Shown piece after piece: positions 9,108 through 17,999 of a stretch of DNA of 64,000 bases. The notes under the pieces were generated by a model, which worked only from the letters and a program-made list of their open reading frames with translations, was not told the origin of the DNA and made no database searches. How positions within the stretch are numbered: position 1 is the first letter of the stretch; each line of letters starts with the position of its first letter. This DNA comes from Pseudomonadota bacterium (GTDB lineage Bacteria; Chloroflexota; UBA6077; JAJPGT01). Made by a program: the position numbers and the translations under genes. Location: positions 1-64,000 of the forward strand of contig JAJPGT010000060.1 in assembly GCA_021325655.1 (NCBI GenBank), given 5' to 3'.

Positions 9108-9873
9108 TGTCTTCGGCCTGCCTCTGGAAACCTGCAACCGCGACGCCAGCGGGCCTGATCGCCAGAGCACGACCCCGGCTGGCCGCTATCGTACCCCTGG
9201 CAGCCGGCCGGGGCTCTTGGCCCTCCGGTTGATCTCAGGTCCCGTGCATCGGAGTATAGGCTGGATCGAGTTTTGGGACTGTGTACAGGGGGCAGTGACG
9301 GCGAGGGCCATCATGGGGGTTTTCGCCAGGATAGTCCAGATCACCGAACGATGGGCCGACACGATGGCCGATGACCTGCGACGTGCAACGACAGGGATGT
9401 CCGTGACTCTGCTGATAGCCCCCCGTGGCCGTCCCAAGCCCGCGTGGGGCAGGCCAACCACGGCAAACCTCAGAGGCGGGGGTTGGCTGGCGGTTAACGC
9501 TCCGTTACACGCCGGTTGTCGGCCGCCCGTCGTGGAAGCCAGTTGCTGTAACGGAACTGTTATACGGATTGGGCGAAGAGAAACGGTGCTGTCACGGGCA
9601 GGATGGCGTCCGATAGTATACTAGCACGGAGGCGGCTACACTTAGGGCAGACACCTTAACACTCGCGCGACGGTTTCCCGTAACAATGGCTGCCTCCTGG
9701 ATTGAGTTCGGTCTTGACGCGGTTGAGCGGTTGTGGTATTCATACGGCCACCCGGTAAATCATGCACTGGAGGTAACGAAACGATAACACGCAGTTAACG
9801 GCCGCCACTGGAGGATCGCCGTCTGCCGCGCCCACGCGAACGGAATCGCCAGAGCAGGCTACAGGAGAATCCG
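9108..9873. other. Intergenic region between the beta-helix gene and a small plus-strand ORF
   Basis: No convincing gene. The right part (about 9480-9800) is AT-richer than its surroundings and looks regulatory. A possible sigma-70-like promoter for the plus strand is TTGACG at 9714-9719 with TATTCA at 9737-9742 (17-bp spacing); the -10 match is weak. A GGAGG at 9769-9773 is not followed by a start codon at usable distance. Confidence 0.35.
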
Positions 9874-9957
9874 GTGCTGATGGAAGCGCTGATCTGGGGC
9901 TTCCGAGACCCTCAGGACGAGCGGTCTTGGTTGGTCGCTTCGGCCTCAGGGAGCTGA
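9874..9957 (+). CDS. Candidate small protein or leader peptide (27 aa)
   Basis: A GTG at 9874 lies 6 bases after a good ribosome-binding site (AGGAG, 9863-9867). The frame reads VLMEALIWGFRDPQDERSW and then LVASASGS before TGA at 9955-9957; an in-frame ATG at 9880 is an alternative start. Three bases later begins a hairpin followed by a T-rich run. Ribosome site, short frame and terminator in a row is the arrangement of a small gene or of a leader-peptide attenuator for the sensor kinase downstream. No family is recognised and the peptide has no transmembrane segment. Confidence 0.35.
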   Translation: MLMEALIWGFRDPQDERSWLVASASGS

Positions 9958-9960
9958 GTG

Positions 9961-10003
9961 GCGAAACCGGCCATCAGACTGTGGTGTCTGGTTTCGCTCT
10001 TTT
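9961..10003 (+). terminator. Probable rho-independent terminator or attenuator
   Basis: GCGAAACC (9961-9968) pairs with GGTTTCGC (9990-9997), and AGAC (9976-9979) with GTCT (9986-9989), leaving a 6-base loop and a 7-base bulge on the left arm. The sequence then reads TCTTTTGT. This is a bulged stem with a short T run, just behind the 27-aa ORF and about 280 bases ahead of the histidine kinase start. Confidence 0.45.
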
Positions 10004-10056
10004 GTCGCCTGTGGAGCGGAGCCAGCAGCGCAGGTGGGCCAGCGGCGGAAGCGCAG

Positions 10057-10244
10057 CCTCGGGTACGTCCGAGGTGGAAACGATCAGGACCCAAAGAAGG
10101 CCCCGAGGTGGCTGCATCCGCCTCGGGGCCGCAAGACCAGGAGCGTTCGGGCACTCCCTGTCCAACTTGGCATGCTACCACAGTGCAACCAGGCCGGCCA
10201 GGGGGTAGGGTCGGCCTGGCTGTCGTTCGCCGCCAGGCCGACCC
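10057..10244. repeat. Three perfect inverted repeats ahead of the histidine kinase
   Basis: CCTCGG (10057-10062) with CCGAGG (10069-10074), a 6-bp stem; GGCCCCGAGG (10099-10108) with CCTCGGGGCC (10121-10130), a 10-bp stem with 12-base loop; GGGTCGGCCTGGC (10208-10220) with GCCAGGCCGACCC (10232-10244), a 13-bp stem with 11-base loop. None has a T run. They lie in the leader between the small ORF terminator and the kinase start at 10279 and could be RNA structure or protein sites. Confidence 0.6.
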
Positions 10245-10278
10245 ATCGGGACACGCTTGTCGCGAGGGGGTAGCAGCC

Positions 10279-11133
10279 ATGGGCACCGCCGAGGCATCCG
10301 CCCACGATTCATCGCTTCACCGCGGCCGCGCCAGCCAGTGGCACGCGCGCGGCCGCTTCATCGCTCGGCCACCGCGTAGCCTGGCACGGTGCGGACATTG
10401 GCGAAGCGGCCCGGACACCGAGCCGGACTGGTTGTCGGCGCTGGCGCACGAGCTACGCGGACCGCTGGCCGCGCTGACCACGTCCGCCGAGCTGCTGCTG
10501 CGGGACCTGGAGGTGTTGGAGCGTGAGCAGTTGGCCACGATGCTGGCGGGCATGCAGCGTCGCGCGCTGTGGCTCCAGGACCTGGTGGAAAACCTCCTCT
10601 GCGCCGCGAGCATCCGCGGCGAGCGTCTCCGCCTGGTGCTGCAGCCGATAAATCTGTTGGAGCTGGCCCGCGATGTGGCAGACGTGGCCGAGCCACTGCT
10701 GCGGCAGCGGTCACAGTGGCTGCGGCTGCGCTCACTGGGCCACATCCCGACGGTAAGCGCCGACCATCGCCGGATCGGCCAGGTGCTGATGAACCTCATC
10801 ACGAACGCCAGTAAGTATGCCGGGCATGGCACGCCGATCGACGTAACCCTGCACGCCCGCCGGGGGCGGGTCTGCGTCTCAGTGGCAGATCGCGGGCCGG
10901 GGTTCACCGAGGAGCGCCCGGAGATCCTGTTCGAGCCGTTCTACCGCGGCGCGGGGACCGACCGGGCCGGTGCGCCGGGGCTTGGGCTGGGGCTGGCCAT
11001 CGTCCGTGGGGTTGTCGAGGCCCATGGCGGCCGAGTGGGGGCCGAACGGCGCCGAGGCGGAGGCGCCCGCTTCTGGTTCGAGCTGGAGACCCGTGCAGAT
11101 GGCACTGTACCAGCCGTGGAGACCGAATCCTGA
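10279..11133 (+). CDS. Sensor histidine kinase (cytoplasmic, short)
   Basis: 284 residues from an ATG at 10279, chosen for GAGGGGG 8 bases upstream; the frame is open further left without a signal. The H-box [13 protein letters not shown] places the phosphorylated His at about 57, then come the N-box [10 protein letters not shown], the G1 box VADRGPGF and the G2 box GLGLGLAIV of a HATPase domain. There is no transmembrane segment and only about 50 residues ahead of the H-box, so the signal must come from inside the cell or from a partner. The response regulator gene follows 14 bp later, giving an obvious two-component pair. Confidence 0.85.
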   Translation: MGTAEASAHDSSLHRGRASQWHARGRFIARPPRSLARCGHWRSGPDTEPDWLSALAHELRGPLAALTTSAELLLRDLEVLEREQLATMLAGMQRRALWLQDLVENLLCAASIRGERLRLVLQPINLLELARDVADVAEPLLRQRSQWLRLRSLGHIPTVSADHRRIGQVLMNLITNASKYAGHGTPIDVTLHARRGRVCVSVADRGPGFTEERPEILFEPFYRGAGTDRAGAPGLGLGLAIVRGVVEAHGGRVGAERRRGGGARFWFELETRADGTVPAVETES

Positions 11134-11147
11134 AGGGGGGGATATCG

Positions 11148-11834
11148 ATGAAAGTGCTGACGGTCGATGACGACGTAGACCTGCTCGACCTGCTGTCGTA
11201 CACGCTCTGGCGAGAAGGGTACACTGTGCTGGTCGCAATCGACGGGCAGCAAGCGCTGGCGCGCTGGGAGGCCGAACAGCCGGATATGGTGCTACTCGAT
11301 GCCAACCTGCCCAAGCTCAACGGCTACGAGGTGTGTCGACGGATCCGCCATGAGCACGAATCCGATGTGCCCATCATCATGCTCACAGGGCGCGACGACG
11401 AGGAGGATGTCCTGCGGGGCTTCAATGTCGGGGCCGACGATTACGTAGTCAAGCCATTCAGCGCCAAGCAGCTCACCACCCGGATGAAGGCCGTGCTGCG
11501 GCGGTGCAGCCACGACCCACACCGCGAGCCGACCACCAGCCTGCGCGTCGGCGACCTCACCCTCGACCCGCTCTCATACTCGGTGACGAGAGCCGGCCGC
11601 GCGATCCCCCTCACCGCGTTGGAGTTCCGCATCCTTTACATCCTGGCCATGAATGCAGGCCGGGTCATCCCGTATTCGCGGATGGTCGAGTATGCCTGGG
11701 GCTACGAGGGCGGGAGCCCAAACCTGCTCAAGACGCACATCTGCCACATTCGGCAGAAGCTGGGGATGATAGCGGATCAGCCCGGGGGGATCAGCGCGCT
11801 GCCCGGCGTGGGCTACAGCCTCGCCCGGACCTGA
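11148..11834 (+). CDS. OmpR/PhoB-type response regulator
   Basis: 228 residues. The receiver domain has acidic residues DDD at 7-9, the phospho-acceptor Asp51 in VLLDANLPKLNGYE and Lys102 in VVKPF. A winged-helix trans_reg_C domain occupies about 128-226, with LTALEFRILYILAMNAGRV and a final GVGYSL. It is the DNA-binding partner of the kinase at 10279-11133, from which it is separated by 14 bp containing a G-rich ribosome site. Targets are unknown; the structured region ahead of the kinase gene is a candidate for autoregulation. Confidence 0.9.
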   Translation: MKVLTVDDDVDLLDLLSYTLWREGYTVLVAIDGQQALARWEAEQPDMVLLDANLPKLNGYEVCRRIRHEHESDVPIIMLTGRDDEEDVLRGFNVGADDYVVKPFSAKQLTTRMKAVLRRCSHDPHREPTTSLRVGDLTLDPLSYSVTRAGRAIPLTALEFRILYILAMNAGRVIPYSRMVEYAWGYEGGSPNLLKTHICHIRQKLGMIADQPGGISALPGVGYSLART

Positions 11835-11958
11835 TCGGCTGACCTGATCCCGTCCGGGCCGCCACGTCAGCAAGCACCGCCCCGGGCACAGGCGCAACTC
11901 AACAGCATCTCAACAACGGAGAAACGCAGAGTCGTTCAGATCGCCCGATACTCGCGGC

Positions 11959-12915
11959 ATGCAATACCAGTCGAGCAAGGCCGTCGTTACCGGTGGAGTG
12001 GGCTTCATCGGCAGTCATCTGGTGGATCAGCTACTCCGAGACGGCTATCGCCACGTCGTGGTACTCGACAATCTCGCTCGCGGCCGGCCGGAGAACCTGG
12101 TCCACCACCGCCGCGACGCTCGCCTCGAACTGGTCAAGGGAGACGTCCGCGACGCGGCATGCGTCGCGGCGGTGCTCCGAGGGGCGCACCTTGTGTTTCA
12201 CCTCGCGGCCCAGGCGACTGTCATGGGGGCGGTGGAAGACCCGGACTACACCTTCACCACGAACGTCGTCGGGACCTACAACGTGCTGCGAGCTGCCAGC
12301 CGCTACTCCGTCGGCCGGGTTGTATTCACCTCGTCGCGCGAGGTGTACGGCGAGCCGATCGCGCTTCCCGTCGATGAGGCCTCCCCGCTCCAGGCGATCA
12401 ACAGCTACGGCGCGAGCAAGGTGGCGGGCGAGGCGTTCTGCCGCGCCTTCCGGCATCAAACCGGCCTGCAAGTCGCCATCCTCCGGCTCGCCAATGTTTA
12501 CGGCCCCCGCGACACCGGGCGCGTGATCCCCACCTGGATTGCGCAAGCCGCCGCCGGCCGCGACCTGGACGTGTACGGTGGCCACCAGGTGCTCGACCTC
12601 GTCTGGATTGAGCTGGTCGTCAAAGCGCTGATCCGCGCCGCCACGGTCGACGGTCCCTTGCCGCCGATCAACGTCGGTAGCGGGACCGGTACGCCGATTA
12701 TGGCCCTCGCCCGCCGGATCGTCGCGCTGACCGGCGGCACCCGCCAGATCCGCATCTTGCAAGCGCGTCGAATGGAGGTCGGGCGCTTCGTAGCCAACGT
12801 CGATCGGATGCGGCAGTTCCTGACTGTTGAGCCGCCATTCGACCCGCTCTCCCACCTGCCCAGCCTTGTCCAGGCACCGGGCAGCCCGGCCGGCGCGGCA
12901 GCCGCCCATGCCTAG
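11959..12915 (+). CDS. NAD-dependent epimerase/dehydratase (nucleotide-sugar, extended SDR)
   Basis: 318 residues. The Rossmann motif GGVGFIGSH is at 12-20, FHLAAQATV and TSSREVYGEP follow, and the catalytic Y-x3-K is in INSYGASKVAGE. These are features of UDP-glucose 4-epimerase-like enzymes that alter or dehydrate nucleotide sugars. The usual DL-[IV]-[HY] motif reads DLVWIELVV, and the protein is close to family length, so it is probably complete. It stands alone 124 bp after the response regulator and just before a decayed glycosyltransferase gene, suggesting the remnant of a surface-glycan locus. Confidence 0.8.
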   Translation: MQYQSSKAVVTGGVGFIGSHLVDQLLRDGYRHVVVLDNLARGRPENLVHHRRDARLELVKGDVRDAACVAAVLRGAHLVFHLAAQATVMGAVEDPDYTFTTNVVGTYNVLRAASRYSVGRVVFTSSREVYGEPIALPVDEASPLQAINSYGASKVAGEAFCRAFRHQTGLQVAILRLANVYGPRDTGRVIPTWIAQAAAGRDLDVYGGHQVLDLVWIELVVKALIRAATVDGPLPPINVGSGTGTPIMALARRIVALTGGTRQIRILQARRMEVGRFVANVDRMRQFLTVEPPFDPLSHLPSLVQAPGSPAGAAAAHA

Positions 12916-13315
12916 AACCCCGTTGGTTATCAGCGCCGCGTTTCCGCACCAGCCATCCGACACAAAGCGCCGCGGAGGGACTACCCGGCGCTGGCCGAGG
13001 TGCTGCGCGCCACCGTGTTGGATCACCGTCGCCCGAGCGTTCTCCGCTCGCAGGTCTGATCACTCGCACTTTCAGCGTACAGGGTGGCCTCGAAGAGCGT
13101 GGTAAGCAGAAGGAGCCTCAATGATGCGGCGACATGCCTGCCAGAACTTTTGGAGCTGTGGAAATTGTGGCGCCTGGGTGTGTACCGTCTGTCTCCCGGT
13201 GCACCGCTGCGGTGACACATAACTGGTCCTCCAGCAGGGGTTGCTCGTATCGCCATACCCTTTTCGGCATCACGGTCGGGCAGGCCTGACTGGCCTTCCG
13301 CTAGCGCGCCGCTTT
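12916..13315. other. No gene recognised
   Basis: About 400 bp between the epimerase stop and the first recognisable part of the glycosyltransferase pseudogene. A short plus-strand reading (DYPALAEVLRATVLDHRRPS, near 12976-13040) looks protein-like but has no start, no family and is soon closed. It may belong to the same decayed locus. Confidence 0.4.
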
Positions 13316-14120
13316 CGATGTCATCGTCACCGGCGGCGTGTCAGCCGCGGCTCGCCACTGCGCCACGGCCCGGTTGGCCTGGTGCAGATCCTGGCTGCAC
13401 AGGCGGCTGGCGTTCAGCCCGAGCCGAACAGCTTCTACGTCCCGCCCGGCGACTCAGATGCGCTCCGCGGCGATCCGGCACGCGGCGCTGGCGGCACTGC
13501 ACTCTCTTCGCCCACTCGGCCGCGCCACGCTGGGGCTTTCCTGCGGATCGAAGGGCACCGGGATGTGCCTGGCCGCGCCGGTCCTCGACCGCTTCGCCTG
13601 GCGCTGGTTCACACTGGCCGAAGACGCCGAAGTCCACCTGGCGCTCGTGCTGGGGAGAGTGCAGGTGGACTTCGCGCCGGAGGCGCGCGTGCTCACCGAC
13701 TGCCGACGACGCTCGCCCAGGCGGCGAGCCAGAACACCCGCTGGGAGCGCGGGCGGCTGCACCTCCCCCGTCGCCGCGTGCCCGGGCTGGTGCGAGAGGG
13801 AATTCGCCGGCGTAGTCTGCTCCGGCTCGACGCCGCGGCGGAACAGTGCATTCCCCGCTCTCCGTCCCGCTCGCCCTGGCTACCCTTTGCCTGGCCTTAG
13901 TCTCCCCCTCCGCGCCCCGGTGCCCGCCTCTCTCGCGGCACTCAGCCAAGCCGGCCAGATGCTCTACACGTTCGCCGGACTCCTGCTCGTCCACGCGCCG
14001 CCGCGAGCCTACCTGGCGCTGTGCTACACCGCGGTGTACGTCGTCTGGAAGGTGGGGCTCTACGCTCGCGTGCTCCTCACCCGGGGCATTGCGCGCTGGA
14101 TCCGCCCCACCCGCCCCGTC
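13316..14120 (+). pseudogene. Decayed GT2 glycosyltransferase (several frameshifts)
   Basis: No single frame is intact, but three frames together spell a family 2, cellulose-synthase-like enzyme. Frame 3 gives LSCGSKGTGMCLAAPVLDRF and WFTLAEDAEVHLALVL (the acceptor/ED region), then VDFAPEARVLTD. Frame 2 continues near 13690 with LPTTLAQAASQNTRWERGRL (the Q-x2-RW motif). Frame 1 gives LSVPLALATLCLAL near 13850, and frame 3 returns with the membrane helices LYTFAGLLLVHAPP and LALCYTAVYVVWKVGLYARV. At least three frameshifts are needed. The N-terminal donor-binding part (about 13310-13480) is also disrupted. An intact copy would be a membrane glycosyltransferase and would fit with the epimerase upstream. 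Confidence 0.7.
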
Positions 14121-14417
14121 CTGCCCACACCGTTGCAGCACCCCGAGGAGCGGCCGCTATAGCCCAGCGCGCCACGGGCACGGCCTGGGCACGCCTCCAA
14201 AGGAGGCATAGGGATTGCGGGGCCTCCTGTTCCACCTGCCGCTTGCCCCTTCCGATAGACGTCTATCCGGAGCGCTCAAATAGCCTCCGCGAACAGCCAC
14301 CCGCGCGATTGCCCTCCTGAGCGTGGAAACGAGCCGCGCAGAGATCGCGGCAGATACCTGAAGATGTCGGAGGAGATCTCGAGGGCTCGCGCCTGCCGCG
14401 CCGACGTCATCGCCCGG

Positions 14418-14810
14418 TCACTGGCCCCAGACGTTGATCTTCATGGGGCGCAGGGTGACGACCACGCGCCGTTCGCCAGGGCGATCGAGCACGCGCAGGT
14501 CGGTGCCGTACTTCTTGCCCACCCGGTCGGCAAACACGTAGTCGTCATCCGGCTGGATCTCCACCCGGCCTCGGAGCTCGATCGTGCGGTACGGGTTGGT
14601 GGGATCGAGGACCAGGAACGCGGCCTCGGGGCGGGCGCGCAGGTTCTTGACCTTCTGTCGGGCGGTGTTCAGCGAGAAACGCACCGCACCGGCCGTCTCG
14701 TCGAACAGGAACCAGACCGCAGTCACCTGGGGCAGCCCGTCCGGGCCGATCGTCGCCAGGACACCGACCGGGGCGTCTAGCAAGGGGCGATGCGACACGG
14801 GGATTCTCAT
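14418..14810 (-). CDS. PPOX-class (pyridoxamine-phosphate-oxidase-fold) F420/flavin-dependent protein
   Basis: 130 residues, usual length for the small PPOX class. The split-barrel signature is visible in GVLATIGPDGLPQVTAVWFL (residues 16-35), RFSLNTARQKVKNLRARPEA and LVLDPTNPYRTIELRGRVEI. The family binds FMN or F420 and reduces small substrates; those with the K-x2-NL segment are often annotated as F420-dependent TIGR03618 members. It is a single gene on the minus strand with no functional neighbour. An AGG-containing site lies slightly far (about 10 bases) from the ATG. The substrate cannot be inferred. Confidence 0.8.
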   Translation of the reverse strand: MRIPVSHRPLLDAPVGVLATIGPDGLPQVTAVWFLFDETAGAVRFSLNTARQKVKNLRARPEAAFLVLDPTNPYRTIELRGRVEIQPDDDYVFADRVGKKYGTDLRVLDRPGERRVVVTLRPMKINVWGQ

Positions 14811-15023
14811 GGCACGCAGAGCCTTCCGAGGCAGTCCCTAGCGGGAGCCGCGTGCAGGATACATGCCGTCGGGGCGGCTGCCCACCATCCAGCGGATCGG
14901 CGCGCAGCCAGGCCAGCGCGGTCAGTGCGACGACTACCAGCCCCACACCCGGGCCAACCCGCTGCACCTCGTAGCCGGGGCCTCAGCTCGTGGGCGCTCG
15001 GGATTGGGGCGGACACGATGCAG

Positions 15024-15296
15024 GTCGCGATCGCGCAGACGGCGCCTTCACCGCGCATGCCAAAGCGGCCTTCGCCGAGATGGGTGCCGATCCCGTCGTG
15101 GAGCAGGCGCGGCGGGTGCTGCGCTGGATCAAGACGTCGGGGGTGACCGACTTCACCACGCGCAGCACGCAGCAGGCGCGCAAGGCCCATTTCAAGCACG
15201 CGGGCGCGATCGATCCCGCCCTACGGCGGCTACGTGTACCGCATGATGACGGTGCCGCGGGTGGGGCCCGGGCGGCCGCTCAGCCGTCCTGACCAG
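15024..15296 (+). pseudogene. C-terminal remnant of a DUF3987-like (plasmid/phage-type) protein
   Basis: One frame reads AAFAEMGADPVVEQARRVLR, then WIKTSGVTDFTTRSTQQARK and IDPALRRLR; after a frameshift near 15220 the next frame continues GYVYRMMTVPRVGPGRPLSR. This matches my recollection of the C-terminus of DUF3987/primase-associated proteins found on mobile elements: a small winged-helix-like domain ending in a proline-rich segment. There is no start codon or ribosome site in place and the N-terminal several hundred residues are missing. It is likely debris of an integrated element. Confidence 0.5.
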
Positions 15297-15581
15297 CAGA
15301 GGCGCGCGCCACACTCCCGCCGGAGGCGGCCGGCCGCGTGACGCGGGTGCCATCGTGCCCGGTACGGCTTCTGCGAGGCGCCCCGGTACGTGTGCCGAGC
15401 GCGCACCGAGCAGCAGGCGAGACCGCCATGCTTGCCGAACGCTACAATGTGCTGAGGATGGGCCTTCGCACTCGTGGTGCTCGGCCTGATCGGCCTCGGG
15501 CTGGCCTTCACCATCATGCCGTTCCGCTAGCGGCAGGCTACCTTGGTGAGAAGGCCAGTTTCCATGGGGAGGTTAGTCAAG

Positions 15582-15995
15582 ATGATCGACACTCAAGAAG
15601 GCCAGCAGACCCAGGGCGTGCCGGTCAACCTGTACGACGATGGCCACGAGCTGGTGGCGGTGGTGCCCATGCCCGGGCTGACGGCCGACGAGATCGAGAT
15701 CCGGGTCACCGACCACGATCTCAACATCGAAGGGCGACTTCGCGGCCCTCGCCAGGAGGCCAGGCAGTACCTGATGCACGAGTGGCGCTACGGGCCGTTC
15801 AGCCGCCGGGTGCCACTGCCGTTCGCGGTCGACGCGGAGCGAGCCAACGCCACCCACGGGAACGGCGTGGTAACCGTGGCGCTGCCCAAGAGCGATCAAC
15901 CACGGCCGGGCGTGATCCGCCTACGGAAAGACGCCGGATCGCACCACGACCAGGAACAGAGGCATGCCGGACGGGAGGCGCAGCCGCGCCGGTAG
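15582..15995 (+). CDS. Hsp20/alpha-crystallin family small heat-shock protein (first copy)
   Basis: 137 residues from an ATG at 15582, supported by GGAGG 9 bases upstream; in-frame ATGs at 15543 and 15564 lack this. The alpha-crystallin domain spans about residues 12-100: VNLYDDGHELVAVVPMPGLT, EIEIRVTDHDLNIEG, YGPFSRRVPLPFAVDAERAN and GVVTVALPKSD (the A-x-x-x-n-G-v-l/L-P-K signature in weak form). It acts as an ATP-independent holdase against protein aggregation. The 35-residue C-terminal tail is charged and His/Gln-rich and lacks the usual I-x-I motif. A second Hsp20 lies at 21608-22051. Confidence 0.85.
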   Translation: MIDTQEGQQTQGVPVNLYDDGHELVAVVPMPGLTADEIEIRVTDHDLNIEGRLRGPRQEARQYLMHEWRYGPFSRRVPLPFAVDAERANATHGNGVVTVALPKSDQPRPGVIRLRKDAGSHHDQEQRHAGREAQPRR

Positions 15996-16046
15996 GCTTT
16001 CAGCCCGGCTGCCCCGCGGAGGTGCTGGAGCAGGACTCGACCCGGG

Positions 16047-16304
16047 GTGCCGAAGACGATCCGACGGGAGACGGCGCCGCCGACTCGTGACCAGGCCGGG
16101 CTCGGCTCGACAGTCCTGGTGCAGAACGAAGAAGGCACCGAGCGCTACACCCTGGTCGGGCCGGCCGAGGCTGATCCCCGCTTCGGCCGGCTCTCGCTCG
16201 AGTCGCCGGTCGGGCGGGCGCTGCTAGGACGACGATCCGGCGAGGTGGTGGAGGTGGAGACACCGGCCGGGCGGCGACGCCTGGAGATTCTGGCCGTCGA
16301 GTAG
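16047..16304 (+). CDS. Stand-alone GreA/GreB C-terminal domain protein
   Basis: 85 residues. Residues 20-85 match the C-terminal FKBP-like domain of transcript-cleavage factors: GSTVLVQNEEGTERYTLVGP, AEADPRFGRLSLESPVGRAL and VVEVETPAGRRRLEILAVE. The N-terminal coiled coil that enters the RNA polymerase secondary channel is absent, so cleavage of backtracked RNA is not expected. Such short proteins (Rnk-like) bind RNA polymerase and may compete with GreA. The ATG at 16047 overlaps no ribosome site of note. It lies between Hsp20 and archaemetzincin on the same strand and may be co-transcribed with them. Confidence 0.75.
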   Translation: MPKTIRRETAPPTRDQAGLGSTVLVQNEEGTERYTLVGPAEADPRFGRLSLESPVGRALLGRRSGEVVEVETPAGRRRLEILAVE

Positions 16305-16357
16305 TCGGCCGCAGTCGCGTTCGTCCTCTCCAAAGCTGAGGTGATCCCACTGGGACC

Positions 16358-16933
16358 GTGAACGTGTCGACGGGATATCCGGCCATCGAGATCGTCCCGA
16401 TCGGGGACGTGCCGACCGAGGTGCGGCGCGGCCTGCTCCCGCAGGTCGAGGCGCGCTTCCCCGGACGCATCGCGCGACTGGCTGCTCACGGCTTGCCCCG
16501 CCCGGACGAGGCCTACGATCCGGAGCGGCGGCAGTACCGCGCCGCGCCGATCCTCGAGCGGCTGGCCGCGCTCCGAACCGATGCCGAGCGCCTGCTCGGC
16601 GTGGCCGATCTCGACCTCTACACCCCGGGCCTCAACTTCATCTTCGGGCAGGCCCAGGGTAACGGCCCGGTCGCGGTGATGGCGCTGGCGCGCCTGCGCC
16701 CAGAGTTCTGGGGCCAGCCGCCCGACCCCAACCTGCTGCACGAACGGGCAGTCAAGGAGGCGGTCCACGAGCTGGGCCACAGCTACGGGCTGGACCACTG
16801 CCGGGACGCGAGTTGCGTCATGCACTTCTCCAACACGCTCGACGAGACCGACCGCAAGCGGGATCGGTTCTGCTCAGCGCACGAAGCCCAGCTCCGCGGG
16901 GCACTCGGCTCGGTGGCGTCCCGGTCGTCCTGA
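16358..16933 (+). CDS. Archaemetzincin-type zinc metalloprotease
   Basis: 191 residues from a GTG at 16358. The metzincin zinc site HELGHSYGLDHC begins at about residue 137 and is followed by the C-x4-C-x-M pattern of archaemetzincins (CRDASCVMHF) and a final FC-x-x-H. These cysteines bind a second zinc in the family. The Met of CVM is the family's Met-turn residue. The length agrees with bacterial/archaeal AmzA. It is predicted to be a soluble intracellular peptidase; no natural substrate is known. The gene follows the GreA-domain gene by 53 bp and sits in a stretch rich in stress genes. Confidence 0.85.
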   Translation: MNVSTGYPAIEIVPIGDVPTEVRRGLLPQVEARFPGRIARLAAHGLPRPDEAYDPERRQYRAAPILERLAALRTDAERLLGVADLDLYTPGLNFIFGQAQGNGPVAVMALARLRPEFWGQPPDPNLLHERAVKEAVHELGHSYGLDHCRDASCVMHFSNTLDETDRKRDRFCSAHEAQLRGALGSVASRSS

Positions 16934-17291
16934 GCGCCCCGTCGGGCGCGGCAGCCCGTCAGTGCCGGCCGTCTTGCTAGCGGCCACTGGCGGCGGAGCA
17001 AGCACCAGGAGTGTGACACATGGCACGGCCGGCTCGTTCGCCATCGAAGCCGGCGAGCGGCACGGAGCCTCGTGGAGCCCAGCGCGCGGGTGCTCCGGTG
17101 GGCGGCCTGCCGGGACGGAACAGGCGCCGCTCGGCTCGGTCATGATGCTCGCACCGCCCCGGGGCGTGGCTCAGGCGTACCGCCGGTGCGCCCATCGGGC
17201 GCCCGGCCTCGAGCAGCGCGCTGAGCGCGGGCACGTGCCTTGCAGCGCACCCGGTCCGCGCCACCCGCGGCGAGTCAATAAGGAGGCTTCG
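16934..17291. other. No gene recognised
   Basis: About 360 bp of high-GC sequence after the archaemetzincin stop. Frames on both strands are short or Pro/Arg-rich. A good ribosome-binding site (AAGGAGG, 17279-17285) lies at its right end and serves the broken gene at 17292. Confidence 0.4.
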
Positions 17292-17605
17292 GTGGAAGGC
17301 TTCGAATGGGCCGAGAACAACCTGGGCTCGGGACACCCGCCGATCTCCAGGCCAGCGGGGTCAACGTCTACTTCGCCCTAAATATCCGGGCCGATACCAA
17401 GGTGGTCAACCTGGCCGATGGCCGGATCGATCAATTCCGGGAGGGCGAGCAACGGCCGCAGCGGGGCTACTATGCGGACTTCGAGAGCCTCACCCGCTAC
17501 TGCCGCAAGCGTGAGCTCCCCCTCTCCGAGACGAACGGCCAGGTGAGCACGCAGCCGGTCGACACCCGGGAAGCGGGCGACCCGCTGTCCCACGGCGCGC
17601 CCTAG
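17292..17605 (+). pseudogene. Hypothetical protein gene broken by an early frameshift
   Basis: A GTG at 17292, 6 bases after AAGGAGG, opens a frame reading VEGFEWAENNLGS, which then runs into a Pro/Ser-rich closed frame. The neighbouring frame carries what looks like the rest of a real protein: GVNVYFALNIRADTKVVNLA, DGRIDQFREGEQRPQRGYYA and DFESLTRYCRKRELPLSE, ending at 17605. A single-base change near 17325-17345 would join the two. A sequencing error is possible. The family is not recognised. Confidence 0.45.
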
Positions 17606-17719
17606 CTTGCCAGGAAGGAGCCGCTCGGCGCTGGTTGCCCGCAGCACGCCTCGCGCGCTTACCCACGGGTAGCTCTACCGTGCGCCGCGTGCCAGGGACC
17701 AGCCGGGCGGTCGAGATCG

Positions 17720-17999
17720 CCCGGCGGCGCTCCCCGGGCGAGGAGCCGGGGGCGATGAGGCGGACGTTGGAGCAGCGCTAGCAGCGCTGCTCGGCGCCGT
17801 CCACTCTCTCGGGGGCGAGACGCAGCAGGCCCGGCTCGGAGACGCATGGCTGGTGCCCATGAAGGCCAGGCGATTCCGGCTGAATCGCGCCTCGGAGTCG
17901 GACGCGGTGGCACTGCAATCTGCTCAACGGGCTTGGCGTTCGGTTCGGCACGTAGGTGGAGCTGAAGGGCGACACCGGCCTGACCCTCCCCCGGCGGTA
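17720..17999 (+). pseudogene. Decayed C-terminal fragment, possibly of a CapA-like protein
   Basis: One frame reads AVHSLGGETQQARLGDAWLV and PMKARRFRLNRASESDAVAL; after a shift near 17920 a second frame reads LLNGLGVRFGT, an in-frame TAG, then VELKGDTGLTLPRR. The P-M-x-x-R-RFRL and RFGT-x-VEL pattern is what I recall from the C-terminus of CapA/poly-gamma-glutamate-type metallophosphatases, but the catalytic part is missing, so the family name is a guess. One frameshift and one nonsense codon show that it is dead. Confidence 0.3.

Noticed and set aside
9186..9461. 91-codon minus-strand frame upstream of the beta-helix gene
   Set aside because: No start signal, mixed composition, no family; likely chance.
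12031..13026. 331-codon minus-strand frame opposite the epimerase gene
   Set aside because: Lacks any motif; the plus-strand epimerase is complete with Rossmann and Y-x3-K motifs.
15420..15530. Short hydrophobic reading (FALVVLGLIGLGLAFTIMPF) ahead of the first hsp20
   Set aside because: A stop lies two codons before the hydrophobic part and no start codon with a ribosome site precedes it; possibly debris.
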